Shown here one piece after another: positions 1 to 5,224 of a DNA stretch of 5,259 nucleotides (positions within the stretch are counted from its first letter, which is position 1; each line of letters begins with the position of its first letter). The notes beneath the pieces were generated by a model. It searched no databases. It was not told the DNA's origin and worked only from the letters and a program-made list of their open reading frames with translations. Position numbers and translations under genes: made by a program. This DNA is from Sideroxydans lithotrophicus (GTDB lineage Bacteria; Pseudomonadota; Gammaproteobacteria; Burkholderiales; Sulfuriferulaceae): assembly GCA_022736605.1 (NCBI GenBank), contig DZDB01000055.1, forward strand, positions 1-5,259, read 5' to 3'.

Positions 1-1
1 C

Positions 2-30
2 TAGACAAATGGCGAGCGTAAAAGTAGGAT
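2..30 (+). promoter_or_regulatory. Candidate sigma-70 promoter of the parDE operon
   Basis: A TAGACA -35 box (2-7, five of six consensus bases) is followed by a 17-bp spacer and a TAGGAT -10 box (25-30, four of six). Transcription would start near 37, giving a leader of about 25 nt before the antitoxin start. The -10 box lies inside the left arm of the palindrome at 25-39, as expected for an autorepressed toxin-antitoxin promoter. The match is by eye, and the -35 box is at the very edge of the window. Confidence 0.42.
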
Positions 31-39
31 TAAATCCTA
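25..39. promoter_or_regulatory. Palindromic operator candidate for the ParD-type antitoxin
   Basis: TAGGATT and AATCCTA form perfect 7-bp inverted arms around a single central A. The site overlaps the -10 box and probable transcription start and ends 12 bp before the Shine-Dalgarno sequence. Ribbon-helix-helix antitoxins such as ParD bind short palindromes in their own promoters as dimers, so this is the obvious autoregulatory site. Binding itself is inferred. Confidence 0.5.
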
Positions 40-61
40 TCAATTTGTTTTGGAGGCCGTT

Positions 62-331
62 ATGCGAACCACGCAACAACTGAGTATCACGCTGCCTAAC
101 GATATGGCGGATGTGGTGAAAGCGAAGGTAAGGACGGGCGAGTATGCGACCGAAAGCGAAGTCATCCGTGACGGCTTACGTGCGCTTTTGGCGCGCGATC
201 GAGCTATTGAAAGCTGGCTGAATCAGCAGGTAGGCCCAGCCTACGATGCGCTCAAAGCAGACCCTTCCCGCGCCGTCACGGTTGATCACGTGCGTGCCCG
301 CCTTGCCGCCGAACACGCCAAGGCACGATGA
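62..331 (+). CDS. parD: ParD-like ribbon-helix-helix antitoxin (type II TA)
   Basis: Antitoxin of a type II toxin-antitoxin pair: it should bind and neutralise the toxin encoded directly downstream and repress its own operon in the cytoplasm. The 89-residue product has the ParD/CopG layout. Residues 4-11 (TQQLSITL) form the DNA-contacting beta strand, 13-23 the first helix, and 28-43 the second helix with the typical TESEVIRDGLRALL pattern. Residues 44-89 form a charged tail that would wrap the toxin. The ATG at 62 is chosen because GGAGG at 52-56 sits 5 nt upstream; an in-frame TTG at 50 would overlap that ribosome binding site. The stop overlaps the toxin start by 4 bp (ATGA), implying translational coupling. 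The family assignment is firm. The symbol is by family, not proven orthology. Confidence 0.9.
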   Translation: MRTTQQLSITLPNDMADVVKAKVRTGEYATESEVIRDGLRALLARDRAIESWLNQQVGPAYDALKADPSRAVTVDHVRARLAAEHAKAR

Positions 332-663
332 GCTATCGTGTTGTTTTCTCTCCCGAGGCTGAGGAACAACTTGCTGCCCTGTACGGCTACATCGCCACTG
401 CGGCGACTCCCAATATTGCAGCGCGATACACCGAGGCGATAGTGCGCTACTGCGAAAGCCTGTGCACCTTCCCCCTGCGAGGCGTTTTGCGCGATGACAT
501 TCGGCCCGGACTGCGCATCACCCATTACAAGAAACGCGCCGTGATCGCCTTCGATGTGGACGCCGAGCTTGTGTCCATCATGGGTGTTTTCTACGGCGGC
601 CAAGATTACGAAACGATCCTGCAAGACGATTCCGAAGACGACCCGGCGCAGCGAATTTCTTAG
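328..663 (+). CDS. parE: ParE/RelE-superfamily toxin (type II TA)
   Basis: Toxin partner of the preceding ParD-like antitoxin. ParE proteins characterised so far poison DNA gyrase, whereas RelE relatives cleave mRNA at the ribosome; sequence alone cannot settle the target, but the ParD partner favours ParE. The 111-residue protein has the family pattern: an N-terminal strand (SYRVVFSPEAEEQL, 2-15), paired helices to about 47, then FPLRG (48-52), RDDIRPGLR (55-63), the YKKR strand (67-70) and the hallmark GVFYGGQDYE near the end (86-95). It starts with ATG inside the antitoxin stop codon. After residue 96 there is an extra tail with an acidic run (DDSEDD, 100-105), making it somewhat longer than the usual 95-100 residues. 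No frame damage is seen, so the toxin appears intact. Confidence 0.9.
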   Translation: MSYRVVFSPEAEEQLAALYGYIATAATPNIAARYTEAIVRYCESLCTFPLRGVLRDDIRPGLRITHYKKRAVIAFDVDAELVSIMGVFYGGQDYETILQDDSEDDPAQRIS

Positions 664-868
664 GCTGGGATTTTTGCGTTAGTGGCAGTTGTACGGATTT
701 GAGACTGGGTACTGAAAACGGGTTGCTCGAATGACGCAGTTGAAGCCGGGTTTGCCGCGCGCCGCGCGGATAGTCAAACAGCCGTGAGGCTGATATGGAT
801 GAAAATTATCGGCTGGTGCATGCAAGCAGACGCTGGCCGCCGGTTCGCGCCTGAGTGTCGCAGAATTT
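664..868. other. Gene-free spacer between two convergent TA operons
   Basis: This 205-bp stretch holds no gene that I recognise. It contains a GC-rich inverted repeat at 755-769 (6-bp stem, 3-nt loop, CCGCGC/GCGCGG) that could form a hairpin for transcripts from either side. Neither strand has a T-run after it, so it is not a canonical intrinsic terminator. TGCATGCA at 817-824 is a perfect 8-bp palindrome. A minus-strand open frame crosses the region and runs into the downstream toxin gene (679-897), but it has no domain signature. No attC-like or transposon-end structure was seen. Confidence 0.4.
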
Positions 869-1144
869 TCAGTAAACCGTGTCGTGGTCGCCGACATTCA
901 CCAGAATAATCTGCTCATCCTGAATCACGAATTCCAGCGTGATGCGGTAAGACAGATTGATGGAGACTGAGTGCAGGCCGAGCAGTTTGCCGCGCAGGGC
1001 GTGCAGTCGTAACGAGGGGTGAAACGGGTTGGCTTCCAGTAACTGTAGCGTTTTCAGGTAGTGCTGGCGCAAGTCCGGGTGCTTTTTTAACCACCGTAAT
1101 GCGCGCCGTTCATAGGCCTGGGTAAAAACCAGTCCATAGCTCAC
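869..1144 (-). CDS. RelE/YafQ-like toxin (type II TA, RelE/ParE superfamily)
   Basis: Toxin of the second TA pair, expected to be a small mRNA interferase or related RelE-fold toxin acting in the cytoplasm. The 91-residue protein has the compact family layout: an N-terminal strand (SYGLVFTQAYERRAL), two helices (about 10-37), NPFHPSLRLHAL (39-50) followed by RGKLLGLHSV (51-60), and a core strand with YRI (66-68). It ends in GDHDTVY (85-91), the usual terminus of this group. H48, H58, R67, H87 and the terminal tyrosine fall where RelE/YafQ-type toxins carry active-site residues; that comparison is from memory. The start is GTG and overlaps the antitoxin stop by 4 bp (GTGA), so translation is probably coupled. 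It converges with parE across a 205-bp spacer. The exact subfamily (YafQ, HigB or general RelE/StbE) is unresolved. Confidence 0.87.
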   Translation of the reverse strand: MSYGLVFTQAYERRALRWLKKHPDLRQHYLKTLQLLEANPFHPSLRLHALRGKLLGLHSVSINLSYRITLEFVIQDEQIILVNVGDHDTVY

Positions 1145-1398
1145 GCCTGGTCATCCAGCCTTGACAGATGGGCTTCGGCAGTTTGCTGTAGCGCGCGGCC
1201 TGCCGCCAGATCGGCACGGGTTTCTGCCAGTGCCGCCGTCAATTCACATTCGCGCAGGTAGTGATAGTGCGCGATGTCCATCACGACAAATCTATCCTTG
1301 CCGCGCACGGATACAATCGCTTCATCATGCTCCGACAATGCGCCTTCAATCGCGGCTACGCCCTTGGTTTTCAAGTCATTTGCGCTGATATGCGACAT
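1141..1398 (-). CDS. Phd/YefM-family antitoxin (type II TA)
   Basis: Antitoxin for the RelE-like toxin that follows it on the same strand. Family members bind their toxin through a flexible C-terminal helix and repress their promoter through a compact N-terminal DNA-binding domain. The 85 residues fit: ISANDLKTKGVAAIEGAL (4-21) is the N-terminal part, EAIVSVRGKDRFVVMD (26-41) is the central hairpin typical of Phd proteins, and YHYLRECELTAALAETRADLAAGR (45-68) is a helix leading into the toxin-binding tail. The ATG at 1398 is chosen over an in-frame ATG at 1413 because AAAGGA (1404-1409 on this strand) lies 5-6 nt before it. The upstream ATG would place that ribosome binding site inside the gene. 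A promoter and palindrome lie directly upstream. Confidence 0.88.
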   Translation of the reverse strand: MSHISANDLKTKGVAAIEGALSEHDEAIVSVRGKDRFVVMDIAHYHYLRECELTAALAETRADLAAGRALQQTAEAHLSRLDDQA

Positions 1399-1430
1399 GC
1401 AGCATCCTTTCATATTTACACTGTCCGCAC

Positions 1431-1460
1431 ATTAAACCATGCGATTAATCGTGCTGTAAA
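1431..1460 (-). promoter_or_regulatory. Sigma-70-like promoter of the phd/relE-type operon
   Basis: Reading the minus strand, TTTACA (1455-1460, five of six -35 bases) and TTTAAT (1431-1436, five of six -10 bases) are separated by 18 bp. Transcription should begin near 1424, about 26 nt before the antitoxin ATG and just ahead of its Shine-Dalgarno sequence. This is the best promoter match in the window and supports separate transcription of the TA pair from the upstream c-di-GMP gene. Confidence 0.55.
1442..1451. promoter_or_regulatory. Palindrome in the promoter spacer, candidate antitoxin operator
   Basis: CGATTAATCG is a perfect 10-bp palindrome lying wholly between the -35 and -10 boxes of the TA promoter. 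A dimeric repressor bound here would block RNA polymerase, which suits Phd/YefM autoregulation. A second, looser symmetry exists between TTTACA at 1415-1420 and TGTAAA at 1455-1460. Protein binding is inferred from position only. Confidence 0.42.
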
Positions 1461-1514
1461 GAATGTTATTAAAGCTGAATGACCCCGCTGGGTAAGCGCA
1501 GATTTGTTGCGTTT

Positions 1515-3806
1515 TCAGTTCGGCGCTGCGCCGGTTAGCGCGAGGAATTGCGTTTCAAAAACGTCACCGGGCACGGGTTTGCTGAACAGAAAACCCTGCA
1601 TTTCATCGCAATTGAGCAGCCGCAGCAGGCGCGATTGTTCGTCGGTTTCGACGCCTTCGGCGACGACTTTGAGTTTCAGCGAATGCGCCAGGTCGATGAT
1701 GGTCGACACCAGCGCCAGTCCTTCCGGCCTGGCGGTCATGTCGATGATGAAGGAGCGATCGATTTTCAGCGTGTCCACCGGCAGTTTGGCGAGGTAGCTG
1801 AGTGAGGAGAAGCCGGTGCCGAAGTCGTCGATGGCGACGCTGATCCCCATGGCACGAATCGCCTGCAGGCTGGTGATGCTATGGGTCACGTCTTCCATAA
1901 TCAGGCTTTCGGTGATCTCCAGTTCCAGCCCGGCTGCGGCCTGCGCGTCCACGCCGATGAGTTGTGCAATTTCAGCGGTGAAGCCGCGATGCCGGAGTTG
2001 CAGTGGTGAGACGTTGACGGCGATGCGCACGGCATTCAGCCCGGCGCTGCGCCAGCGCAGATAATCTTCGATGGCCTGGCGCAGCGCCCAGCGTCCGACT
2101 TCGTAGATCAGGCCGGTTTCTTCCAGTATCGGGATGAATTTCCCCGGTGGCACCAGGCCGGTACGCGGATCATTCCAGCGGATCAAGGCTTCGGCGCTGG
2201 TGACTTTGCCGCTCACGAGGTTGATCTTGGGCTGGTAATGCAGGACGAATTCGGCGTTGTCGAGCGCCTGGCGCAGCTGATTTTCCAGCGTGAGCTTGCT
2301 GGCCACGGCGGCGGTCATTTTTTTGGTGTGAAACAGGTAGCGATCACCGCTGGTCTTGGCTTTTTTGAGGGCGGCCTCGGCGTTGCGGAACAGGGTATCG
2401 GCGTCCGCTGCATCATCAGGAAACAGCGCAACGCCGACTTTGGCGGCGATGCGGAATACTGCGTCATTGAGGCGGAACGGGTGCTCGAGAAAGGTTTCCA
2501 GGGTTTTTTCAACCAGCCGTGCGAGATCGCCCACCTGGCTGACTTCGGGCATCACCAGCGCAAAATGGTCGGCGTCGATACGCGCCAGCAGGTTGGCATC
2601 GCCGGTGCTTTGCGTCAGCCACAACGCCACCTGTTTGAGCAGCGCATCACCGGTCGGCCAGCCCAGGCTGTCGTTGATGTTCTTGAAGCGTTCCACATCG
2701 AGCAGCAGCAGCGCCAGCGTGTGGCCGGTGCTGACCGCGCTGCGCATGTACTGCGCCACCCGCTCAAGAAACAGGCTGCGGTTGGCCAGCCCGGTGAGCG
2801 CGTCGTAATAGGCGAGATAGTGGAGCTGTTCCCGCTTGCCGATATGGTCAATGGCAAAGGCGATATCGCTTGCCAGTTCGGTCAGCAGCGCCAGTTCATC
2901 GGTCTGAAAAAAACCGATTTCACTGGCATACAGCGCAAGCACGCCCACAGCTTCATCGGCAACCAGCAATGGTAAAACCACCTGTGAGCGTACGCCAGAT
3001 GCGGCGTATTGCTGGCCAAATAGTACCCGAGCGTCGTGTTGTGAATCGTTTGACACGATCGCAGCTTTTTCTCTGATCGCCCGTGCAACCATGGTTCTTG
3101 GCGCATCGACAGGCGAGGACAGAATGTGCTTGATATCAGACAGCAGCAGGTTATTTTTACCGGTTGTCGCCATCGGCACGATCTGCTGCGTAGGTTTGTC
3201 TACAACACAGATCATCGCCATACGGAACCCGCCTGCCTGCACGGCGATATGGCAAGCCTTGTTGTAGAGCGTCTCACGGTCGCCCACGCGCACAATCAAG
3301 GCGTTGATGCCGCTTAGCATGGCGTAGACGCGGTTGAGGTGGGCGATCGTGCTATCCGCTGCCTTGCGCTGGGTGATGTCCTGGATCATGCAGAGGTGGC
3401 GCGGGTGGCACTTGTCTTCGACCTTCAACGGGGCAATCGTCATGTCGATCCAGACTGCAGTGCCATCGGGGTGAAGATAGCGTTTTTCCATCTGGAAGCC
3501 GCTTATCTTGCCGGCATTTAACAAAGCCATATTGTCCAGGTCAGCCTGCACGTCATCGGGATGCGTGATTTGTAACCAGTCGATGCTTGCCATTGCTGCC
3601 ATTGAGCGACCGGCTATCTGGGCGAAACGCGGGTTGACCTCGAGGATTTGCCCAGTGAGCGAATCAATCAAGGCAATGCCCAAAGGCGCTTGCATGAACA
3701 GTGTTTCGAAATGCTCGTTGCGGGTGCGAAGTGCGTGCTCAATCAGCTTGCGTTCGGATTTGTTCAAAATATTGAGCTGCGAAGCGTCCGGCGGGAGAGG
3801 TGGCAT
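1515..3806 (-). CDS. PAS-GAF-GGDEF-EAL protein, predicted c-di-GMP phosphodiesterase with degenerate GGDEF
   Basis: A 763-residue sensor-output protein of cyclic-di-GMP signalling. Domains in order: an N-terminal helix (10-30); PAS with PAC (about 30-148, including NPRFAQIAGRS and the YLHPDGTAVWIDMTIAPL strands); GAF (about 170-320); GGDEF (about 328-493, YDALTGLANR at 334-343, metal aspartate D370); and EAL (about 505-755). The GGDEF signature is replaced by DADHF (411-415) and the RxxD inhibitory site reads GDAN, so cyclase activity is unlikely. The EAL site looks complete: E539 (EAL), N598, E630, D660-D661 (DDFGTG), K681, E717 and Q737. Known family behaviour therefore predicts hydrolysis of c-di-GMP to pGpG, perhaps with the GGDEF remnant as a GTP-sensing domain. 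There is no signal peptide or membrane segment, so it is cytosolic. AGGG lies 7 nt upstream of the ATG. It is probably monocistronic; the ligands of PAS and GAF are unknown. Confidence 0.93.
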   Translation of the reverse strand: MPPLPPDASQLNILNKSERKLIEHALRTRNEHFETLFMQAPLGIALIDSLTGQILEVNPRFAQIAGRSMAAMASIDWLQITHPDDVQADLDNMALLNAGKISGFQMEKRYLHPDGTAVWIDMTIAPLKVEDKCHPRHLCMIQDITQRKAADSTIAHLNRVYAMLSGINALIVRVGDRETLYNKACHIAVQAGGFRMAMICVVDKPTQQIVPMATTGKNNLLLSDIKHILSSPVDAPRTMVARAIREKAAIVSNDSQHDARVLFGQQYAASGVRSQVVLPLLVADEAVGVLALYASEIGFFQTDELALLTELASDIAFAIDHIGKREQLHYLAYYDALTGLANRSLFLERVAQYMRSAVSTGHTLALLLLDVERFKNINDSLGWPTGDALLKQVALWLTQSTGDANLLARIDADHFALVMPEVSQVGDLARLVEKTLETFLEHPFRLNDAVFRIAAKVGVALFPDDAADADTLFRNAEAALKKAKTSGDRYLFHTKKMTAAVASKLTLENQLRQALDNAEFVLHYQPKINLVSGKVTSAEALIRWNDPRTGLVPPGKFIPILEETGLIYEVGRWALRQAIEDYLRWRSAGLNAVRIAVNVSPLQLRHRGFTAEIAQLIGVDAQAAAGLELEITESLIMEDVTHSITSLQAIRAMGISVAIDDFGTGFSSLSYLAKLPVDTLKIDRSFIIDMTARPEGLALVSTIIDLAHSLKLKVVAEGVETDEQSRLLRLLNCDEMQGFLFSKPVPGDVFETQFLALTGAAPN

Positions 3807-3915
3807 GTATTGACCCTAAAAGCGCTGAATCCCATGCATGCGCTCAATGATAGAAAACTGGGTAGACATGAATATTTTTTGAACACGCTGCTAAACATGC
3901 CACATTGTGAACACT

Positions 3916-3945
3916 ATTCTATATGTTTCATTATCTTAACGTGAA
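3916..3945 (-). promoter_or_regulatory. Weak candidate promoter of the PAS-GAF-GGDEF-EAL gene
   Basis: On the minus strand, TTCACG (3940-3945, four of six -35 bases) and TAGAAT (3916-3921, five of six -10 bases) are 18 bp apart in the AT-rich zone. This would give a leader of about 100 nt. Other AT-rich matches exist nearby, so it is only the best of several candidates. Confidence 0.27.
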
Positions 3946-4013
3946 TGACTTAAATTGAAATGTGTATAAATGTACGTGCCGACGCCGTCTGCAATTTGTC
4001 TTTTGGCGGGTCA

Positions 4014-4038
4014 GCGCGTTGCCTTGGTACGCAAGCGC
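4014..4038 (+). other. Leader hairpin upstream of the DUF1328 gene
   Basis: GCGCGTTGC (4014-4022) pairs with GCAAGCGC (4031-4038) as an 8-bp stem with one bulged G and an 8-nt loop. It ends 76 nt before the DUF1328 start codon. No T-run follows, so it is not an obvious terminator. It could stabilise or regulate the leader RNA, or be incidental in GC-rich sequence. Confidence 0.3.
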
Positions 4039-4114
4039 ACAGAGCGGTTTGGACACGCTGGTTAAACTGCGGCTGTAACTGGCTTACCTTGATTACTGCA
4101 ACCGGAGACATACC

Positions 4115-4288
4115 ATGCTCAAGCTTGCCATTATCTTTTTTATCATTTCACTCATTGCCGGTTTTTTGGGTTTCACCAACGTCGCATCGGGCACCAAATC
4201 AATCGCCAAGGTGCTGTTCTTCATTGCCTTGATCACTTTCCTGATTGTGCTGGTGTTTGGCGTCTTGCTGGGTGTGCTGGTGTTTTAG
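4115..4288 (+). CDS. DUF1328 (UPF0391/YtjA-like) small inner-membrane protein
   Basis: A 57-residue, very hydrophobic protein matching the DUF1328 family, whose biochemical role is unknown. Residues 4-20 (LAIIFFIISLIAGFLGF) and about 33-57 (VLFFIALITFLIVLVFGVLL and onward) are two membrane helices. They flank a short polar loop (TNVASGTKSIAK, 21-32) that carries the family's small-residue and lysine pattern. The length is as expected for the family (about 50-60 residues), so it is complete. GGAG at 4104-4107 lies 7 nt before the ATG and fixes the start. Transcription converges with the regulator gene, whose stop is only 18 bp away. There are no cytoplasmic domains. Family members are often found near envelope-stress genes; no such neighbour is visible here. 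Confidence 0.88.
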   Translation: MLKLAIIFFIISLIAGFLGFTNVASGTKSIAKVLFFIALITFLIVLVFGVLLGVLVF

Positions 4289-4306
4289 TTTGGCGGCGGA
4301 TGATGG

Positions 4307-5101
4307 TCAGCGGATTTCCGCAGGCAGCAGCATGACCATTTTCAGCTCGCGGTGGATGGCGGGGCGTAGCGTGATCTGCTCGTAAATCTGTATGCCCTGT
4401 TGCGGGTGCCGAAACCGGCGCTCGCCGCCCTCGCGCGCCAATACCGCCTTGCTGCGCCAGAAACCCGCAAAATCGGCGCTTGCCGCAGACAGTTCTTCGA
4501 TCACCTCCCGAATCGTCGGATCCTCGCTGTCGCGGCCACAATCGGCGCGAAATTCCGCCACCAGGCGCGCACAGCGTGTTTCCCAATCCTCAATCAGTGC
4601 CCGGGCAGGGGTGTAGCGAAACAGAAAGCGCAGCAGATTGGGCGTGCCGGTCAGCACCGCAGCGCCCCAATCCAGAAACAGCAGGCGTGCCTGCGGATTG
4701 GCGGCGACTACGTCCCAGCGCCGGTCCAGCACATACGCCGGACAAGCCATCTGCGCCACGCTACGCAACACCGGCGTGACCGGACTGGTGTCGGGCGCGC
4801 GCGCCTGTGCCTGGTCTGGCCGCGCGGCCAGTTCAAACAGATAAGCCCGCTCAGCGGTAGTCAGGTGCAAGGCTTGCGCCAGCCGTGTCAGCATGGCTAC
4901 CGAGGCAGCCACTTCGCGACCCTGTTCCAGCCAGGTCAGCCAGGTCACGCTGACGCGACACAGCTGCGCCAGCTCTTCGCGTCGCAGGCCGGGCGTTCTG
5001 CGTCGGCCTGCGCCGGAAAATCCCGCGCTTTCGGGTGGGATCTGGTGCCGGTGAAGACGTATGAATTCACCCAGTTGATGCCGCATCTCATTGTTTGCCA
5101 T
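4307..5101 (-). CDS. XRE/HTH transcriptional regulator with MmyB-like ligand-binding domain
   Basis: A 264-residue DNA-binding regulator. The N-terminal helix-turn-helix (about 8-90) has the family block RRRTPGLRREELAQL (33-47) followed by CRVSVTWLTWLEQGR (48-62), then the ALHLTTAERAYLFELA helix. The rest (about 103-260) matches the MmyB-type ligand-binding fold, a PAS-like pocket: PAYVLDRRWDVVAANPQARLL, the NLLRFLF stretch, ALIEDWETRCARLVAEFRADCGR, and FRHPQQGIQIYEQITLRP near the end. The natural ligand is unknown; characterised relatives are proposed to bind fatty-acid-like molecules. The ATG at 5101 is preferred because family members begin shortly before the RHQLGEFIR-type helix, and because the longer frame from 5155 would translate through the operator boxes at 5121-5157. 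ATG at 5086 is also possible; neither has a strong Shine-Dalgarno sequence. It is transcribed divergently from the gene at the right edge, a common arrangement for a regulator and its target. Confidence 0.88.
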   Translation of the reverse strand: MANNEMRHQLGEFIRLHRHQIPPESAGFSGAGRRRTPGLRREELAQLCRVSVTWLTWLEQGREVAASVAMLTRLAQALHLTTAERAYLFELAARPDQAQARAPDTSPVTPVLRSVAQMACPAYVLDRRWDVVAANPQARLLFLDWGAAVLTGTPNLLRFLFRYTPARALIEDWETRCARLVAEFRADCGRDSEDPTIREVIEELSAASADFAGFWRSKAVLAREGGERRFRHPQQGIQIYEQITLRPAIHRELKMVMLLPAEIR

Positions 5102-5118
5102 AAGCAATTTCTGTTGGT

Positions 5119-5136
5119 TTTTATACCAGTATAAAA
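5119..5136. promoter_or_regulatory. Perfect palindrome, candidate operator of the MmyB-type regulator
   Basis: TTTTATAC and GTATAAAA are perfect 8-bp inverted arms around a 2-bp centre (CA). On the minus strand the site contains TGGTATAAA (5120-5128), an extended -10 promoter element. Transcription for the regulator could therefore start about 12 nt before its ATG, and repressor bound here would shut it off. The palindrome includes the first copy of a 14-bp box repeated at 5144-5157. Confidence 0.55.
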
Positions 5137-5157
5137 CATCATCTTGTACCAGCATAA
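5121..5157 (+). repeat. Two direct copies of the 14-bp box TTRTACCAGYATAA
   Basis: TTATACCAGTATAA (5121-5134) and TTGTACCAGCATAA (5144-5157) differ at 2 of 14 positions. They lie 23 bp apart, close to two helical turns, so both would face the same side of the DNA. Each is at least partly symmetric around its central CA. Their place between two divergent genes suggests tandem sites for the adjacent regulator. Confidence 0.55.
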
Positions 5158-5179
5158 CAGACGGCCTACGCTAAATGCA

Positions 5180-5216
5180 CCGGGTTAAAACGAACCGGGA
5201 TCGTACATTTAACCGG
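5180..5216 (+). promoter_or_regulatory. Leader hairpin overlapping the ribosome binding site of the right-edge gene
   Basis: CCGGGTTAAA (5180-5189) pairs with TTTAACCGG (5208-5216) with one bulged G. An inner stem ACGA/TCGT (5190-5193 with 5201-5204) closes a 7-nt loop, leaving a 3-nt ACA bulge. The total is 13 pairs. The 3' arm includes the GG of the GGAG Shine-Dalgarno sequence at 5215-5218. A competing pairing exists between TAAATG (5172-5177) and CATTTA (5206-5211). The fold is by eye; it could instead be a DNA operator. Confidence 0.4.
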
Positions 5217-5224
5217 AGCGAATG

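Larger units (their letters stand above)
3807..4114. other. Divergent intergenic region between the EAL gene and the DUF1328 gene
   Basis: This 308-bp stretch has no gene on either strand. The AT-rich part (about 3860-3970) probably contains promoters for both neighbours. For the + strand, TATAAA at 3965-3970 is a possible -10 box, but no convincing -35 box accompanies it. TGAACAC occurs twice in direct orientation (3880-3886 and 3908-3914, 28 bp apart) and CATGCATG at 3833-3840 is palindromic; either could bind a regulator. The GC-richer part (4000-4114) would be the DUF1328 leader. Confidence 0.5.

Noticed and set aside
286..624. A 112-codon minus-strand frame opposite parE
   Set aside because: The + strand ParE motifs are convincing and the minus frame has no recognisable domain.
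664..868. Integron cassette attC site between the TA operons
   Set aside because: No paired GTTRRRY/RYYYAAC core sites with the expected imperfect palindrome were found.
679..897. A 72-codon minus-strand frame in the spacer as a real gene
   Set aside because: There is no clear ribosome binding site or domain, and its 5' end overlaps the toxin's 3' end. It is kept only as a possible repeat or remnant.
1521..1533. GC-rich inverted repeat (CGGCGC/GCGCCG) at the 3' end of the EAL gene as a terminator
   Set aside because: It lies inside the last codons, has a 1- to 3-nt loop and is not followed by a T-run on the minus strand.
2238..2975. A 245-codon open frame on the + strand inside the EAL gene
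   Set aside because: It is antisense to the GGDEF/EAL coding region, shows no domain pattern and has low-complexity glutamine/arginine/valine-rich content typical of a shadow frame in GC-rich DNA.
4310..4321. GCGGATTTCCGC as a terminator between the DUF1328 and regulator genes
   Set aside because: The stem is only 4-5 bp, lies in the regulator coding sequence and has no T-run.
4400..5134. A 244-codon open frame on the + strand opposite the MmyB-type regulator
   Set aside because: The opposite frame has clear helix-turn-helix and MmyB motifs along its whole length; this one has none and no ribosome binding site.
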